64,000 nt of DNA from Chaetoderma sp. LZ-2023a (Eukaryota; Mollusca; Caudofoveata; Chaetodermatida; Chaetodermatidae): positions 22,195,462-22,259,461 of the forward strand of contig CM067372.1 in assembly GCA_034401795.1 (NCBI GenBank), written 5' to 3'. Position numbers and translations under genes: made by a program. The notes below the pieces were generated by a model. The model saw only the letters and a list, made by a program, of their open reading frames with translations, made no database searches and was not told the origin of the DNA. The stretch's first letter is position 1, and each line of letters opens with the position of its first letter. Of this stretch, positions 11,300 to 21,968 are shown in pieces.

Positions 11300-12775
11300 G
11301 TTTCTTTCCAGCTCACCCTCTTCATTCCAGTTCACCAAAATCATTCCGATTTACCAACTTTCTTCCAGCCCACCAACTACATTACAGCGCACCAACTTCC
11401 TTCCAGCACACCAACTCAATTAGAGTGCACCAACTTCCTTCCAGCTCACCAACTCCATTACAGCGCACTAACTTCCTTCCGGCTCACTAACTCCATAACA
11501 GTGCACCAACTTCCGTCTAGCTCGCCAACTCCATTACAGTGCACCAGGTTCCTTCCAGCTCACCAACTCCATTACAGCTCACCAACTTCCTTCCAGCTCA
11601 CCAACTCCATTACAGCTCACCAACTTCCTTCCAGCTCCCCAACTCCATTACAGTGCACCAACTTTCTTCCAGCTCACCAACTACAGTACAGCGCACCAAC
11701 TTCCTTCCAGCACACCAACTCAATTAGAGTGCACCAACTTCCGTCCAGCTCACCAACTCCATTACAGTGCACCAGCTTCCTTCCAGCTCACCAACTCCGT
11801 TACAGCTCACCAACTTCCTTCCAGCTCACCAACTCCATTACAGCTCACCAACTTTCTTCCAGCACACCAGCTCCATTGCAGCGCACCAATTTCCTTCCAG
11901 CACATCATCTCAATTAGAATGCACTAACTTCCTTCCAGCGCACTAACTTCATTCCATCTCACCAACTCCATAACAGTGCACCAACTTCCGTCCAGCTCGC
12001 CAACTCCATTACAGTGCACCAGCTTCCTTCCAGCTCACCAACTCCATTACAGCTCACCAACTTGCTTCCAGCTCACCAACTCCATTACAGTGCACCAACT
12101 TTCTTCCAGCTCACCAACTACAGCGCACCAACTTCCTTCCAGCACACCAACTCAATTAGAGTGCACCAACTTCCGTCCAGCTCACCAACTCCATTACAGT
12201 GCACCAGCTTCCTTCCAGCTCACCAACTCCGTTACAGCTCACCAACTTCCTTCCAGCTCACCAACTCCATTACAGCTCACCAACTTTCTTCCAGCACACC
12301 AGCTCCATTGCAGCGCACCAATTTCCTTCCAGCACATCATCTCAATTAGAATGCACCAACTTCCTTCCAGCGCACTAACTTCATTCCATCTCACCAACTC
12401 CATTACAGCTCACCAACTTCCTTCCTGCTCACCAACTCCATTAAAGCCCACAAACTTCCTTCCTTCTCACCAACTCCATTACAGCTCACCAATTTCCTTC
12501 CAGCTCACTGACTCCATTACAGTGCACCAACTTTCTTCCAGCTCACCAACTCCATTAAAGCGCACCAACTTCCTTCCGGCTCACCAACTCCATTACAGCT
12601 CACCAACTTCCTTTCAGCTCACCCACTCCATTACAGTGCACCAACTTTCTTCCAGCTCACCAACTCCATTACAGCGCACCCACTTCCTTCCAGGTCACCA
12701 ACTCCATTATAGCGCACCGACTTCCGTCCAGCTCACCAACTACATTACAGCGCACCAACTTCATTCCAGCACACC
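11300..12775 (+). repeat. 38-bp minisatellite (two 19-bp half-units)
   Basis: About 1.5 kb of tandem repeats alternating two related 19-mers, CACCAACTTCCTTCCAGCT and CACCAACTCCATTACAGCT, with variants. Because 38 is not a multiple of three, each repeat passes through all three frames, and long ORFs (206, 284 and 111 aa) arise from the lack of stop codons in the unit. There is no start context, domain or composition arguing for a protein. The corresponding place in arm 2 (31,320-31,375) contains only about one unit. Confidence 0.9.
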
Positions 12776-12884
12776 AACTGCGTTCATTCGTCGACCAAAT
12801 CACATAGCTTGTGAGAATTATGGGGCATAGTCTGCTGTGTGAAGATAAGTCTCTATATATCTGATAAACTAGTGTTAGTTTGAG

Positions 12885-12948
12885 TAGTAGTGTCGGAATT
12901 AAAATGATACCACCTCACTCAACTGACCGCCGTTCAGCGATCCGTGGC
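12885..12948 (+). repeat. Polinton left terminal inverted repeat
   Basis: Starts TAGTAGTGTCGGAATT and ends in CGATCCGTGGC. It matches the reverse complement of 22,781-22,844 with only a few mismatches. Confidence 0.88.
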
Positions 12949-13169
12949 CCCCACCACCCTCTCAATCCCTGGGGCATAGGTTGTTGAGACATGTGGTTGG
13001 TGTATGCCTCTAGATGGAGGCCCCTAGGGTTGTTGAGACAGGTGGTTGGTATGCCTCTAGATGGAGGCCCCAGGGAAATAAAAAAATACAAATAAAACCT
13101 AAAAAACTATAAAACTCCTGCGCCACCTCTTCGGGAGAACCGCCGCTTATTATCGCCGACCCTCTCTGG

Positions 13170-13216
<47 letters not shown>

Positions 13217-14216
13217 GCAGTTGTTTTTCGGTGGTTCTCCATTGCTCCATACCGTCGACTTGCTACCACCATCTTTTTACTTTTTCTTTTGACTTTTTAC
13301 TTTTGAGAGTTGAACCATGTTTTTTTATATTAGAATTCAGCGCTGTTATCAACTGAGCCAACGGAGATCCGATAATTAGATTACAAATAATGATACTTAT
13401 CGTTGTGCAATAATAGCAAGCAGCTCAATGACACACCGGTAACTACACTTGTGCAATAATAGCAAGCAGATCAATAACACACTGGTAACTACAAAATTAC
13501 AGTCTATAATATATACGTTATCTCCAAGTGACGTCAAGATCTAGAGGGACTGATAAGCGCAGCAATACTGCAATGGGAACACATAACTTATCAGCTATAA
13601 TTACTAATGTATACATGGCCGACGTAGTTAATGCAGGGCATCCTTGTTTTGTGTTTATTAGCAAACTTAAAAATCACAGGTTCAAATCTCACTATTAGCA
13701 TTTGTGGATAACTCGGCCATTTCTTATCCGATTTTAAAATGGTAAACAGTTTTGAAAGTATCGCTTCATTCCGGTGCCAAGAACGACGAGAATGAAGTGA
13801 GTTTTCGGTACAATATAATCATACACTCTCTCACAATACTGACACGTGGACCTAACATGTGCGCATGCATGCTACACGTTCTTATGGACTTAGCCATACC
13901 TCTCTCATAGGGCTTTGTACACGCATATTATCCTATCCAGGGAGCATGCTTGGAATGCACGGTTGTCCCGTACCCAGCCTAGCTGGGATGGCCCGTACCC
14001 GTCACACATCTGACGCCCATTTAGAGACAAGCGAACGCATCCGGAGCAGGCGTCCCATACCCGGGGACAGCCTGTACCCATCACACATCTGACGCCAATT
14101 TAGAGACAAGCATCCACTATCACATCGACGGACCACCCACATTGCCTTGTGATCAACCACCCATAATAGGGTCTGAACGCCCATTTAGAGACAGGCATCC
14201 ACAGTGATATACACCA
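12949..14216. other. Polinton left subterminal non-coding region
   Basis: No gene recognised. It holds two tandem copies of a roughly 48-bp unit (12,978-13,074, beginning GGTTGTTGAGACA), a (CT)n tract (13,163-13,216), two copies of a roughly 46-bp unit (13,403-13,493, beginning TTGTGCAATAATAGCAAG) and the first units of the CACACATCTGACGCC-type minisatellite from about 13,960. Confidence 0.6.
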
Positions 14217-15300
14217 TGATTACTGGTGCACAGCTTCGCGAGGTTGCAAAGCAATTCGGCCTTAGAGTAGCCTCGGAGGCCAAAAAATCCCGATCTGCTC
14301 CAAATGATCGGACAGGCCCGTGCCGAGGATTCGCAGAAGATGGGAAGTTTTCCAGCGCTTACCAAAGGTGATCCTTTGATTCCCCACAAGAAAGTTCAGC
14401 GGCTCCGTGAGCTTCGTCAGGTGGACAAGGAGGTGACTGCTAGCTTGCGAGCCAAGACTGTAGCGAGACAGATGGCGGACCATCCACCGGAGCACTTACC
14501 TCCCCTACACAGGATCACTAAGCGAATGATGAGGGGGCCGAGGCATGAACCCTTAGCCGGAGCATGAGGCGAGAAGCTGAACACATTCTCGACCACTGTC
14601 TCAGCAAAAGGGAGACAGAGGATAGAGGACGCCGGTCAGTACGCTAGACATTCTTCAGAGGTCTAGAAGGAAACCTCACAGGTCAGATCATGCAAAAGAT
14701 CCAGCAGACAGTCCAGAACACATTCTACCTCCGCTACACCCATACCTATCGCATCCGTCATATAGAAAACGGTAGGGTGATGCTCTTCCACAAGTACTAT
14801 CCTATCCATATAAAGACAGGCACCCACAGGGATAGACACCCCCACAGGTACTGATCGCTAGCACTACATATAATAGGGTCTGAACGCCCATTTAGAGGCA
14901 GGCATCCACAGAGATATACACCATCTAGAGGTACTGATCGTCACACATAATAGGGGTTGAACACCCAGACAGGCATCCACAGGGTTATACACCACGTACG
15001 GTACTGATCGCCACACATAATAGGGTCTGAACACCCGTTCAGAGACAGGCATCTGCAGGGATATACACACCCCATAATAGGGTCTGAACGCCCAGACAAG
15101 CATCCACCCACAGGTACTAATCACCACACATAATAGGGTCCGAATGCCCATTTAGAGACAGGCATCCACCCATAGGTACTGATCGCCAACACCACACATA
15201 ATAGGTCTGAACGCCAAGACAGGCACTGATCGCCACACATAATAGGGTCAGAACGCCCTTTTAGAGACAGGCATCCACAGGAATATACACCATGAGTACT
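13960..15300 (+). repeat. Polinton internal minisatellite, about 60-75 bp units
   Basis: Irregular tandem units built on ATAATAGGGTCTGAACGCC, TTTAGAGACAGGCATCCACAG and GATATACACC. They are interrupted at 14,217-14,850 by a copy of the polymerase 5' exon. One inverted unit recurs near the right end at 22,667-22,735. ORFs here on either strand are artefacts of the repeat. Confidence 0.75.
14217..14850 (+). pseudogene. Duplicate of the polymerase 5' segment (copy a)
   Basis: The sequence is paralogous to 15,633-16,270. It includes a SAP-like N-terminus (LRxxAKQFGLR context) and the following basic segment. It also includes the region encoding the QTVQNTFYL and YRIRH blocks found at the start of the intact copy. 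It is broken by frameshifts and an in-frame stop, and then runs into minisatellite sequence, so it cannot make the polymerase. It looks like a partial tandem duplication inside the element. Confidence 0.65.
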
Positions 15301-15590
15301 GTTGCACAGATTCACGCTATTGCAAAGCAATTCGGCCTTAGAGGCTACTCTAAGGCCAAGAAAGCCGACCTGCTCCAGATGATCGACCAGATCCATGCTG
15401 AGGAGTGGCAGAAGTGACTCTCCCGAGCAATGAAAATGGGAAGGTTTTGAGCACTTACCGAGGATCCTTGGAATCTCCACAAGAAAGCGCAGCGGATACG
15501 TGAGCATCGTCAGTTGGACGCTAGCTTGCGAGCCAAGACTGTAGCGAGGTGGGTGGGGGCCCATCTACTGGAGCGCTTAACTCTCCAATG
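15293..15590 (+). pseudogene. Duplicate of the SAP-like 5' segment (copy b, truncated)
   Basis: A third version of the same 5' segment, beginning MSTVAQIHAIAKQFGL. The motif L/I-x3-AKQFGLRGYSKAKKADLLQMI fits the helix-turn-helix pattern of SAP/Rho-N-like DNA-binding domains. The copy carries internal stops and ends at about 15,590 within a GC-rich patch. Confidence 0.55.
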
Positions 15591-15632
15591 CAGGGGGCCC
15601 GCACCCTATGCAGGCATTCACAGGGATATACA

Positions 15633-16311
15633 CCATGAGTACTGTTGCACAGCTTCGCGCTATTGCAAAGCAATTCGGCCTTAGAGTCTACCCTAAGGCC
15701 AAGAAGCCAACCTGCTCCAGATGATCGGACAGGTCCGTGCCGAGGAGTGGCAGAAGCGACCCTCCCGAGCAATGAATACAGGAAGGTTTCCAGCGATTAC
15801 CAAAGAGGATCCTTGGAATCCCCACAACAAAGTGCAGTGGTTATGTGAGCATCGTCAGTTAGATGAAGAGGTGACTGCTAGCTTGCGAGCCAAGACTGTA
15901 GCGAGATGGATGGAGGCCCATCCACTGGAGTGCTTAACTCACAAGCGCAGGATCATTAAGCAATGCCGATGTCTGAGCCCAGCCGGAGCATAAGGGGGGC
16001 CGTGGTCTGAACCCTTAGACCGAAGCATGACGCAAGAAGGCGAACACATTCTCGACCAGCGTCTCGGCGAAAGGGTGACAGAGGAGAGAGGACGCCGGTC
16101 AGTATGCTGGACATTCATCAGAGGTCTTGTAGGAGACCTCACAGGCCAGATCATGCAAATGATCCAGCAGACTGTCCAGAACACCTTCTACCTCTGCTAC
16201 ACCCATCCCTATCGCATCCGTCACAACGAAGACGGTAGGGTGATGCTCTTCGACAAGCATGCTCCAGGGAGCCCGTGGCTGAACATCTCTGGACTGGGTG
16301 GCAGCAAGTGA
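15633..16311 (+). pseudogene. Polinton polymerase 5' segment with SAP-like domain (copy c)
   Basis: This is the copy directly upstream of the polymerase core. It starts at the ATG near 15,634 with VAQLRAIAKQFGL, a SAP-like motif expected to bind DNA. A frameshift near 15,705 moves into the frame that carries a basic, Trp-containing stretch up to 15,993. A second frame (16,027-16,311) encodes the QTVQNTFYLCYTHPYRIRH and DGRVMLFDK blocks. Its order and orientation show it is the N-terminal extension of the DNA polymerase gene. At least two frame changes make it a pseudogene here. Confidence 0.6.
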
Positions 16312-18528
16312 GCAAGCCGGCCTCGGCACAGACAATATCGATCGACCCAACACCAAGTGGGCTTTCGTTCAATCAATCAACGTTGAGGTCAGGGCTGTCA
16401 TCGACCACCAACCTCTGCTTGGGACAGCCCCACCCCCCCCCCCCCACAGACAGGCTATGACAGAAGAAGAGTATGACTGCCCTCGACACCTACAGGGACA
16501 ACATGTGTCTCTGGAGATGTCTAGCAGTCCACCGATGAGGGAGAGCTGATAGAAGTACAGCTCCTGCACGAGAGCTTGCCACACAGTTCTATAGCAAGAC
16601 AGTACTTGATGTCTGCACGACCTGGCTGGATCAGCTGGACATGGTAGAGTTCTTCACCAAGATCGGGATTCGCATGTATGAACCAACTGAAGAGGGCACC
16701 TGGCACATGATCAGGCAAGCGGCTCACTACCGTGATACCATGACCATCGGAGTGTGGGACCACCATGCCTTCTACATCAAGAACATCTGCAAGCTGGCAC
16801 ATACACTAGCCTGCAGTCACTGTCAGCAGAGGTTTACACAGGCATGCAATCTTCAACGCCATGGTGATCACTGTACAGGCGGCAAAACAAAAATTGTGTC
16901 TCCTGGCGAGAAGGTTGAAGCACCACAGTATGCGTATGAGAAAGCCTTCTATCCGCCCCAAACATTCAGTTCAGTGGCTACTTGTTGGATCGAGTATAAG
17001 TCGAGAAACAGAGGCGTACACATATACCATGCAGAGAGTGGGCACTTTGGTGATCATTGGATCGAGGGCGCTCCCGTAGGTGGTTATCATCCGACCACCA
17101 ACACCGTTTACCAGTTCCATGGCTGTCACTGGCATGGGTGTCCACAACACCAGCGAAGTGAGGATGCCGAACAAAGATACCCCAAGACAGTCCTGAGAGA
17201 GAAGAAGCTGAGAGCCTCTGGATGCATGCTTGTGGTACAGTGGGAGTGCCGTATAAAACGCTGCACAGGCGTCCCTAAACGAGTTCGGACTGTCCCATAC
17301 CTACACTTCATAGTTTACGACTTCGAAGCACTCCTAGATGGTATCAAGAATCATCCTATGGGGACTCTTTGGAGATCCAATGGCGAGCATCTCTAATCCG
17401 GACAAGGGTCAGGGCACAGCACATACCGACGGACCTGGACAAGCTCCCAAACAACAGCAGCGACTGATCAACGAGTGGTGTGACCAAGTGCCTGTACTGG
17501 GGTTCAACTCGGGGTGGTATGACCTGAACCTCATCAAGAAGTACTTTGTCGACGAGCTGACTGACAGTACAGGTACAGTGAAAGTCGCCAAGAAGGCTAG
17601 TCAGACCATGTTCCTCATAAAACCTAGGCTATGGTTTCTCGATGTGCTGAACTACCTCAGCCCAGGAGTCTCATACGAGGTATGGGTCAAAGTTTACGGG
17701 TGTACACAGCAGAAGAGCTGGCTCCCGCATGAATGGTTTGACACACATGAGAAGCTCAACTATCCAGGGTTTCCTGACTACTCAGCATGGACATCTAAGC
17801 TCAAGGGTGGCTACCTCTTGGCGCGAACAGAGTGGGAACAGTGTAACCAGACATTCAGCGAGCATGGAATGTGGACATTCGCCGACTGGCTGCGATACTA
17901 TAACAACCTGGACGTCAGTCTATTCATCAAAGCCCTGGAGCGGATGCAGGAGTTCTACACAGAATGAGAAATAGACATCCTCAAAGATGCAGTATCTCTC
18001 CCAGGTGTGTGTCCTACTTGGAACCGCTAACACATGCTGGATGTTAGCCTCTATTCACCAGACAAGGAAGCCCACGAGATGCTGAAGGGTGCTGTTGTTG
18101 GCGGTCCCATCATCATATTCACCAGATACCATGGGGCCGGTGTGACACGAATCCGCCAGAGTGAGCGTGTCTGCCAACGTCTACTCGGCTACGACGCAAA
18201 TGCCCTGTACCTGTCAACGATGGCCAAAGAGATGCCAGGTGGTAAGGAGAAAGTGCACCATTGGTCCGGTGCCAGTGGGGTAGCTAGTTTTAAGGGGGTA
18301 CTCCTAGCAGACAGCTGGTTCGGGTTTGCTGAGATGGATATAGCGGTCCACAAGGCTCTGTGGGCAAAGTTCGAGGAAATGCCCCCTCTCTTCCATAACC
18401 GCGAGATCCCGGTAGAGACAATATCGTCTGAGATGCTGGCATATCTAGGGAAAACAGGCAGGAAGTGGCCCACCAGCCAGAAGCTGGATGGTGCCCTCCT
18501 CGACGACGTCATTCGCTCTGAGATGTGA
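16312..18528 (+). pseudogene. Protein-primed family B DNA polymerase (Polinton pPolB), truncated
   Basis: In order: a CLWRCLAVHR-type N-terminal block near 16,500 split by frameshifts, one of them beside the poly-C run at 16,431-16,443; a C2H2-like zinc finger (CSHCQQRF, H, H/C) near 16,812-16,878; the Polinton-typical VGGYHPTTNTVYQFHGCHW block near 17,080-17,140; exonuclease motif Exo I (YDFEA, 17,316-17,330); Exo II (NSGWYDLNLI, about 17,509-17,535); Exo III (YNNLDVS, about 17,899-17,920); and palm motif A (GYDANALYL, about 18,190-18,215). The frame changes near 17,340-17,396, and two stops separate the segment ending at 17,967 from that starting at 18,034. Coding similarity ends at 18,528 with no motif B and no DTDS motif C, so the catalytic palm is incomplete. 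Confidence 0.82.
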
Positions 18529-18620
18529 GCAGAGTACCAGGCTCATAAGCTGGATTGGCTAGCTTGGGACAAATAGTCTGGACGGACTCCGGGACTGTTC
18601 AAACTCGAGTTCGAAGACTC

Positions 18621-19469
18621 TCATGGCATTAGTACTCGTCGGGGGGGTCGATAGGGGAATCCCGAGTAGTCATGTCTCGGGTCACTGTGCATAACCCCTA
18701 GACCGCTGTTGTCACCATCATGCCACCGATAGTTTGGGTGAGCGCTGAACTCTCTCTGTAGTCTGCTGGCCGCTGAGACGATATGACTGTTGAGCTGTGG
18801 GTCGAAGGCGTTTGAATCAGGAAGGCTTGCACCCAGCTCATGGAGTATTCGTTGCACCGTGAAGTACACATGGAATCTGAGACAGCTGGCGATGAGCACA
18901 GCTTCAGGAGTACCAGAACAGGAGTGAAGCAGGGTGGAACTTACTCCACATCCTGCCGTGGCACACCACACAGCAAAGTTCAGCTGCTGATTCCAGTATG
19001 AGAGGCTTTGAGCAGCCATCCAAGTATGAGCTTGCTTCGCATCCTTGATGGTGATGGGGTGGTTGGTCAGCGGTCGTGGGTGGGAGAAGCTGGTTTGGGA
19101 CCATCCATCCACTGTGATGGAGAATGGTGTTAGCTCTGGTATATCATCCAGCAGACCTCTCAGGCCAGTCAAGGGTGTACCCAGGAGGGGTGGTTGGCTC
19201 CGGATGACTGTCGTGAGGTTCAGTGGGAAGGCCATCTATACTGGTGTTCTTAAACCTACCGTACAGGCAGCACACCATTTGTAATCGTCTCGAGTCCAGA
19301 GACCAGCAAGTCGACCTCGCCGTAACATCTCGTTTGTTAACTCCTCCATATCAACCCGCCCGCTTGAGCCTTTGAGGTATTGCTGTCGTACTTTAGGTTT
19401 CTCTGTGCGGTACAGGGCTTGGACCTTCAATATATGGTAGTACTCTTCATCAGTGACGTGGCCATCCAC
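18621..19469 (-). pseudogene. Polinton-encoded protein of unknown function (two-frame gene)
   Basis: The 5' part (19,469-19,236, 77 aa) begins MDGHVTDEEYYHILKVQALY and ends with a CAAC pair. The 3' part continues directly in another frame (to 18,621, 204 aa), so one gene with a frameshift near 19,236 is likely. The C-terminal part has conserved-looking blocks (TVDGWSQTSFSHPRPLTNHP, NFAVWCATAGCGVS, RFHVYFTVQRIL) that I recall from other invertebrate Polinton-like proteins, but I cannot name the function. It lies tail-to-tail with the truncated polymerase, separated by about 90 bp. It could be a virion or packaging component; that is a guess from context only. Confidence 0.5.
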
Positions 19470-19899
19470 GAGAGCTTTGCTAACAGACTCGTCGATAGTT
19501 CATAGCATACTCTGTGCCAGTTCACGTACTTAGCATGCTTCTCCAGCCTCCTTGTGATCTGCCGCTGGCCCACCCCCAAGCACATGGCAAAGACAGTGGC
19601 GGCTAGTGTCACGCCAACCAGCGGGATGGCGATGATGCTCCCGCCCCTGTAGCGAGAGTGGCCACAGCTGGCAACCCAGCACTGGCTCCAATCACACCCG
19701 CAGCAGTGGTTGTACACGCGAGGACGTTATAGGCTGTCTTATATCGCCTGCGCGTTCTGCTGTACTTTTCCTCCTCATTGCTGAGATTCTGTCTGATGGT
19801 ATCTATCTGCTGGAGTCGCCTGCCGTGGATGGTACCGCCCTCATCAGCCATCAAGGAGGGATATATTTCTGGTTGCTTCCGCCACTCTGATTTTGCCAT
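19427..19899 (-). pseudogene. Polinton-encoded predicted membrane protein (frameshifted)
   Basis: It starts MAKSEWRKQPEIYPSLMADE with a hydrophilic, probably helical segment of about 55 residues rich in R, E and Q. A hydrophobic Ala/Gly/Thr-rich stretch follows, resembling a transmembrane helix. A frameshift near 19,620-19,640 leads to a second hydrophobic stretch (IIAIPLVGVTLAATVFAMCL) and a basic tail in the 19,717-19,427 ORF. Two adjacent membrane segments with a charged N-terminus would fit a small virion membrane protein, but no family is recognised. It is the middle gene of the minus-strand cluster and its end overlaps the start of the downstream gene. Confidence 0.5.
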
Positions 19900-19913
19900 A
19901 GTATACCTGGAGA

Positions 19914-20777
19914 TTAAAACTGCATCACCTGCAGAATCTGCACTTGAGTCCTAGAAGGGTACATTTTGGAGAGCCTAGTGAACCCTGCCAGCTTGCTGGT
20001 GCCGAGACAGACGTCTCTTAGACAGAGGTCATCCAGCACTATGTTGCGTGCCAGTAACTTTCTGAGAAGTGACATCTGGAACTTCTCCTTATGACCAAGA
20101 TAGTAGGTCCGCCGCTGGATGGCTTTCTTGGTCTTACACTTCTGCGCCATCGCCTCTTCCCACAGTATGACATCTGGCTTATCCTCGTCTGTGAAGACAC
20201 CTGGCTCATCGTCGTGTGTGAAGACACCTGGCTTATCGTCGTATGTGAAGACATCTGGCTCATCGTCGGATATGAAGACATCGTCCCACTGACTCTCTGG
20301 TTCATTCTCGTCCGCGGTCTCTGCTGCATAGTCCGCGGTCTCCGCTACATCTGGCTCATCATATCGCTTACTCTCTGGCTCATCCTCGTCCGCGGTCTCC
20401 ACTGCATCGTCCGCGGTCTCCGCTACATCTGTCTCATCATCGTATGTGAAGACATCGTCCCACTTACTCTCGGTCTCATCCTGGTCCGTGGTCTCCGCTG
20501 CATCGTCCGCGGTCTCCACTCCATCTGGCTCATCGTCCAGCTTACTCTCCTCCTGGAGGGCCTGCCAGTATCGGGAACCTTCACTGTTCCTTCGCCTCCT
20601 TGCAATGCTCGCGTTCTGTTGATACCAGCTCTCCCGCTGTGGTCGCTCTCCTTCTTGTTGCAGTGCGACCATCTGTTCGTTTAAGGGCTTTATCTGTGCA
20701 GGGGTCATGAAGGGGCAACCCTGTAGCTGGCTCGTCATCATCTCGGCAAAGATCAGATATTCCTGCTGTGATATCAT
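19914..20777 (-). CDS. Polinton-encoded acidic-repeat protein, unknown function
   Basis: An intact 287-aa ORF. Residues 1-80 are a Gln/Arg-rich region, probably helical. Residues about 80-210 are a strongly acidic low-complexity region of imperfect repeats (VAETADDAAETADEDEPES and DVFTYDDEPGV types). The last 75 residues are basic (KCKTKKAIQRRTYYLGHKEK) and then hydrophobic. The acidic region is encoded by a GTC/ATC-rich minus-strand repeat, so the repeat number probably varies between copies. It overlaps the upstream gene by 4 bp, a compact arrangement suggesting co-transcription. No family recognised. Confidence 0.6.
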   Translation of the reverse strand: MISQQEYLIFAEMMTSQLQGCPFMTPAQIKPLNEQMVALQQEGERPQRESWYQQNASIARRRRNSEGSRYWQALQEESKLDDEPDGVETADDAAETTDQDETESKWDDVFTYDDETDVAETADDAVETADEDEPESKRYDEPDVAETADYAAETADENEPESQWDDVFISDDEPDVFTYDDKPGVFTHDDEPGVFTDEDKPDVILWEEAMAQKCKTKKAIQRRTYYLGHKEKFQMSLLRKLLARNIVLDDLCLRDVCLGTSKLAGFTRLSKMYPSRTQVQILQVMQF

Positions 20778-21088
20778 GCTGTCGTCAGGTCAATGAGTAA
20801 CAAGAGTGTAAACTCTAAATGGGCGTCCGATATCCCATCCGTGCTGGCATATATGTTAACGGAGGGGCTGTCAAACAGCTGATTTACAGATGTGAACAGG
20901 CTAGGATTGATAGCTTTCCATAGGTTTCTCTTGACATCTGGGAGATACTCTATCACGTCCCGGCCGACTTCTACCAGTGAGCTGCTGTGTGTGATGCCCG
21001 GAGGTTGATGTATCAGATCGGCGTGTATGTATGTTGTGCCCCACTGGGGCACCTCGAAGAGGACCCATACTACACGGTACTGTACCAC
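20774..21088 (-). CDS. Polinton-encoded small protein, unknown function
   Basis: An intact 104-aa ORF that begins MVQYRVVWVLFEVPQWGTT and ends with a hydrophobic LLLLIDLTTA tail. Its stop overlaps the start of the downstream acidic-repeat ORF. It is the first gene of the minus-strand cluster. An upstream gap of about 107 bp (21,089-21,195) separates it from the divergent plus-strand gene, so a shared bidirectional promoter probably lies there; no specific promoter motif was identified. Function unknown. Confidence 0.5.
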   Translation of the reverse strand: MVQYRVVWVLFEVPQWGTTYIHADLIHQPPGITHSSSLVEVGRDVIEYLPDVKRNLWKAINPSLFTSVNQLFDSPSVNIYASTDGISDAHLEFTLLLLIDLTTA

Positions 21089-21195
21089 ACGTCTCCCGTC
21101 TAGAGAGGGTAAGATTACGTTCTCACCACTGGAGAGCAGCAGTCTGACAATTGGCAGGGTTATGTATCTTGTTTAAACCCCTCCTATAGCGTGCT

Positions 21196-21968
21196 ATGGA
21201 ACCCATATTTGCTCACTCGACTGGTCTTGCTGACCTGGCAGATGTGTACGCAGTTGATGCTGCCAAGGTAGAACAGAGCGATGGCAAGTCATTCACCTTA
21301 CAGTACGAAGCAAACTCAAAGGCATTCTCCCTCCACCCCATTGGTGGTGATGGGGTGGAGCTGCTCACAGACCCCAAGGATGTGTCGAAGGACGCACCTG
21401 GGTCGCAACATAGATGGCCACAAGATCGTGTTTCGGTACGATTTCCCGAAGAGTATGTACATCCTCGAGCCGTTGATTGAGCTCTCGGATACAGAGGTGG
21501 CAGACATCAACACCCTAAATAACGACCTCAGCTTTCATCTGGTCAAACCCTATTCGAGCGGTGCCCCGCCGATGGCCCATGATGGCCTGCTATTGACCCT
21601 GGTAAAACAACTGCAGTTCATATTTGAGAAAAATGAAGGGTGGTACCGCGCTGGACCTGGGGGTGACTGGCAAGCATGGTTTCCCCTATATAGGCCCCCT
21701 GCAGTCAATCGACATAGAGGTTACTCCCCTCTCCACTGTTGTGAAAAAGGATGGGACAGTTCGAAAGCTCTACAATCGCGAATCATCCTTCCTCACCTAC
21801 AAAGGTGAAGGTGTCTCCCTGACGAGGGTGGGCCACTGGATCGGTGCTACAGGTGGAAAGCTCCGGCTGCGTCGTCCATTCGATGGACCAGAAGAAGCTG
21901 TTCACCTCCAGGAGGGCACCTTACGGGTAGATGGTGTGTCCCGTCTCCAAACTCAAGGGTGCTGTTAA
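21196..21968 (+). pseudogene. Polinton-encoded beta-rich protein, unknown function (three frames)
   Basis: It opens with MEPIFAHSTGLADLADVYAVD in one frame (to about 21,400), continues in a second (about 21,405-21,650) with a YDFPKSMYILEPLIELSD block, and in a third (21,650-21,968) with IGPLQSIDIEVTPLSTVVKK. Two single-base frameshifts explain the breaks. Length and alternating hydrophobic pattern suggest a beta-rich structural protein, possibly virion-associated, but no jelly-roll signature can be claimed by eye. Sequence from 21,969 to 22,174 contains another coding-looking fragment near 22,077-22,150 that may belong to the same gene. Confidence 0.5.

Noticed and set aside
11297..12830. Long Ser/Pro/His-rich ORFs as a secreted repetitive protein gene
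   Set aside because: They are produced by a stop-free 38-bp DNA repeat in all three frames and have no start context, signal peptide or conserved flanks.
20091..20684. Plus-strand 197-aa ORF
   Set aside because: It is the antisense shadow of the acidic-repeat gene on the minus strand.
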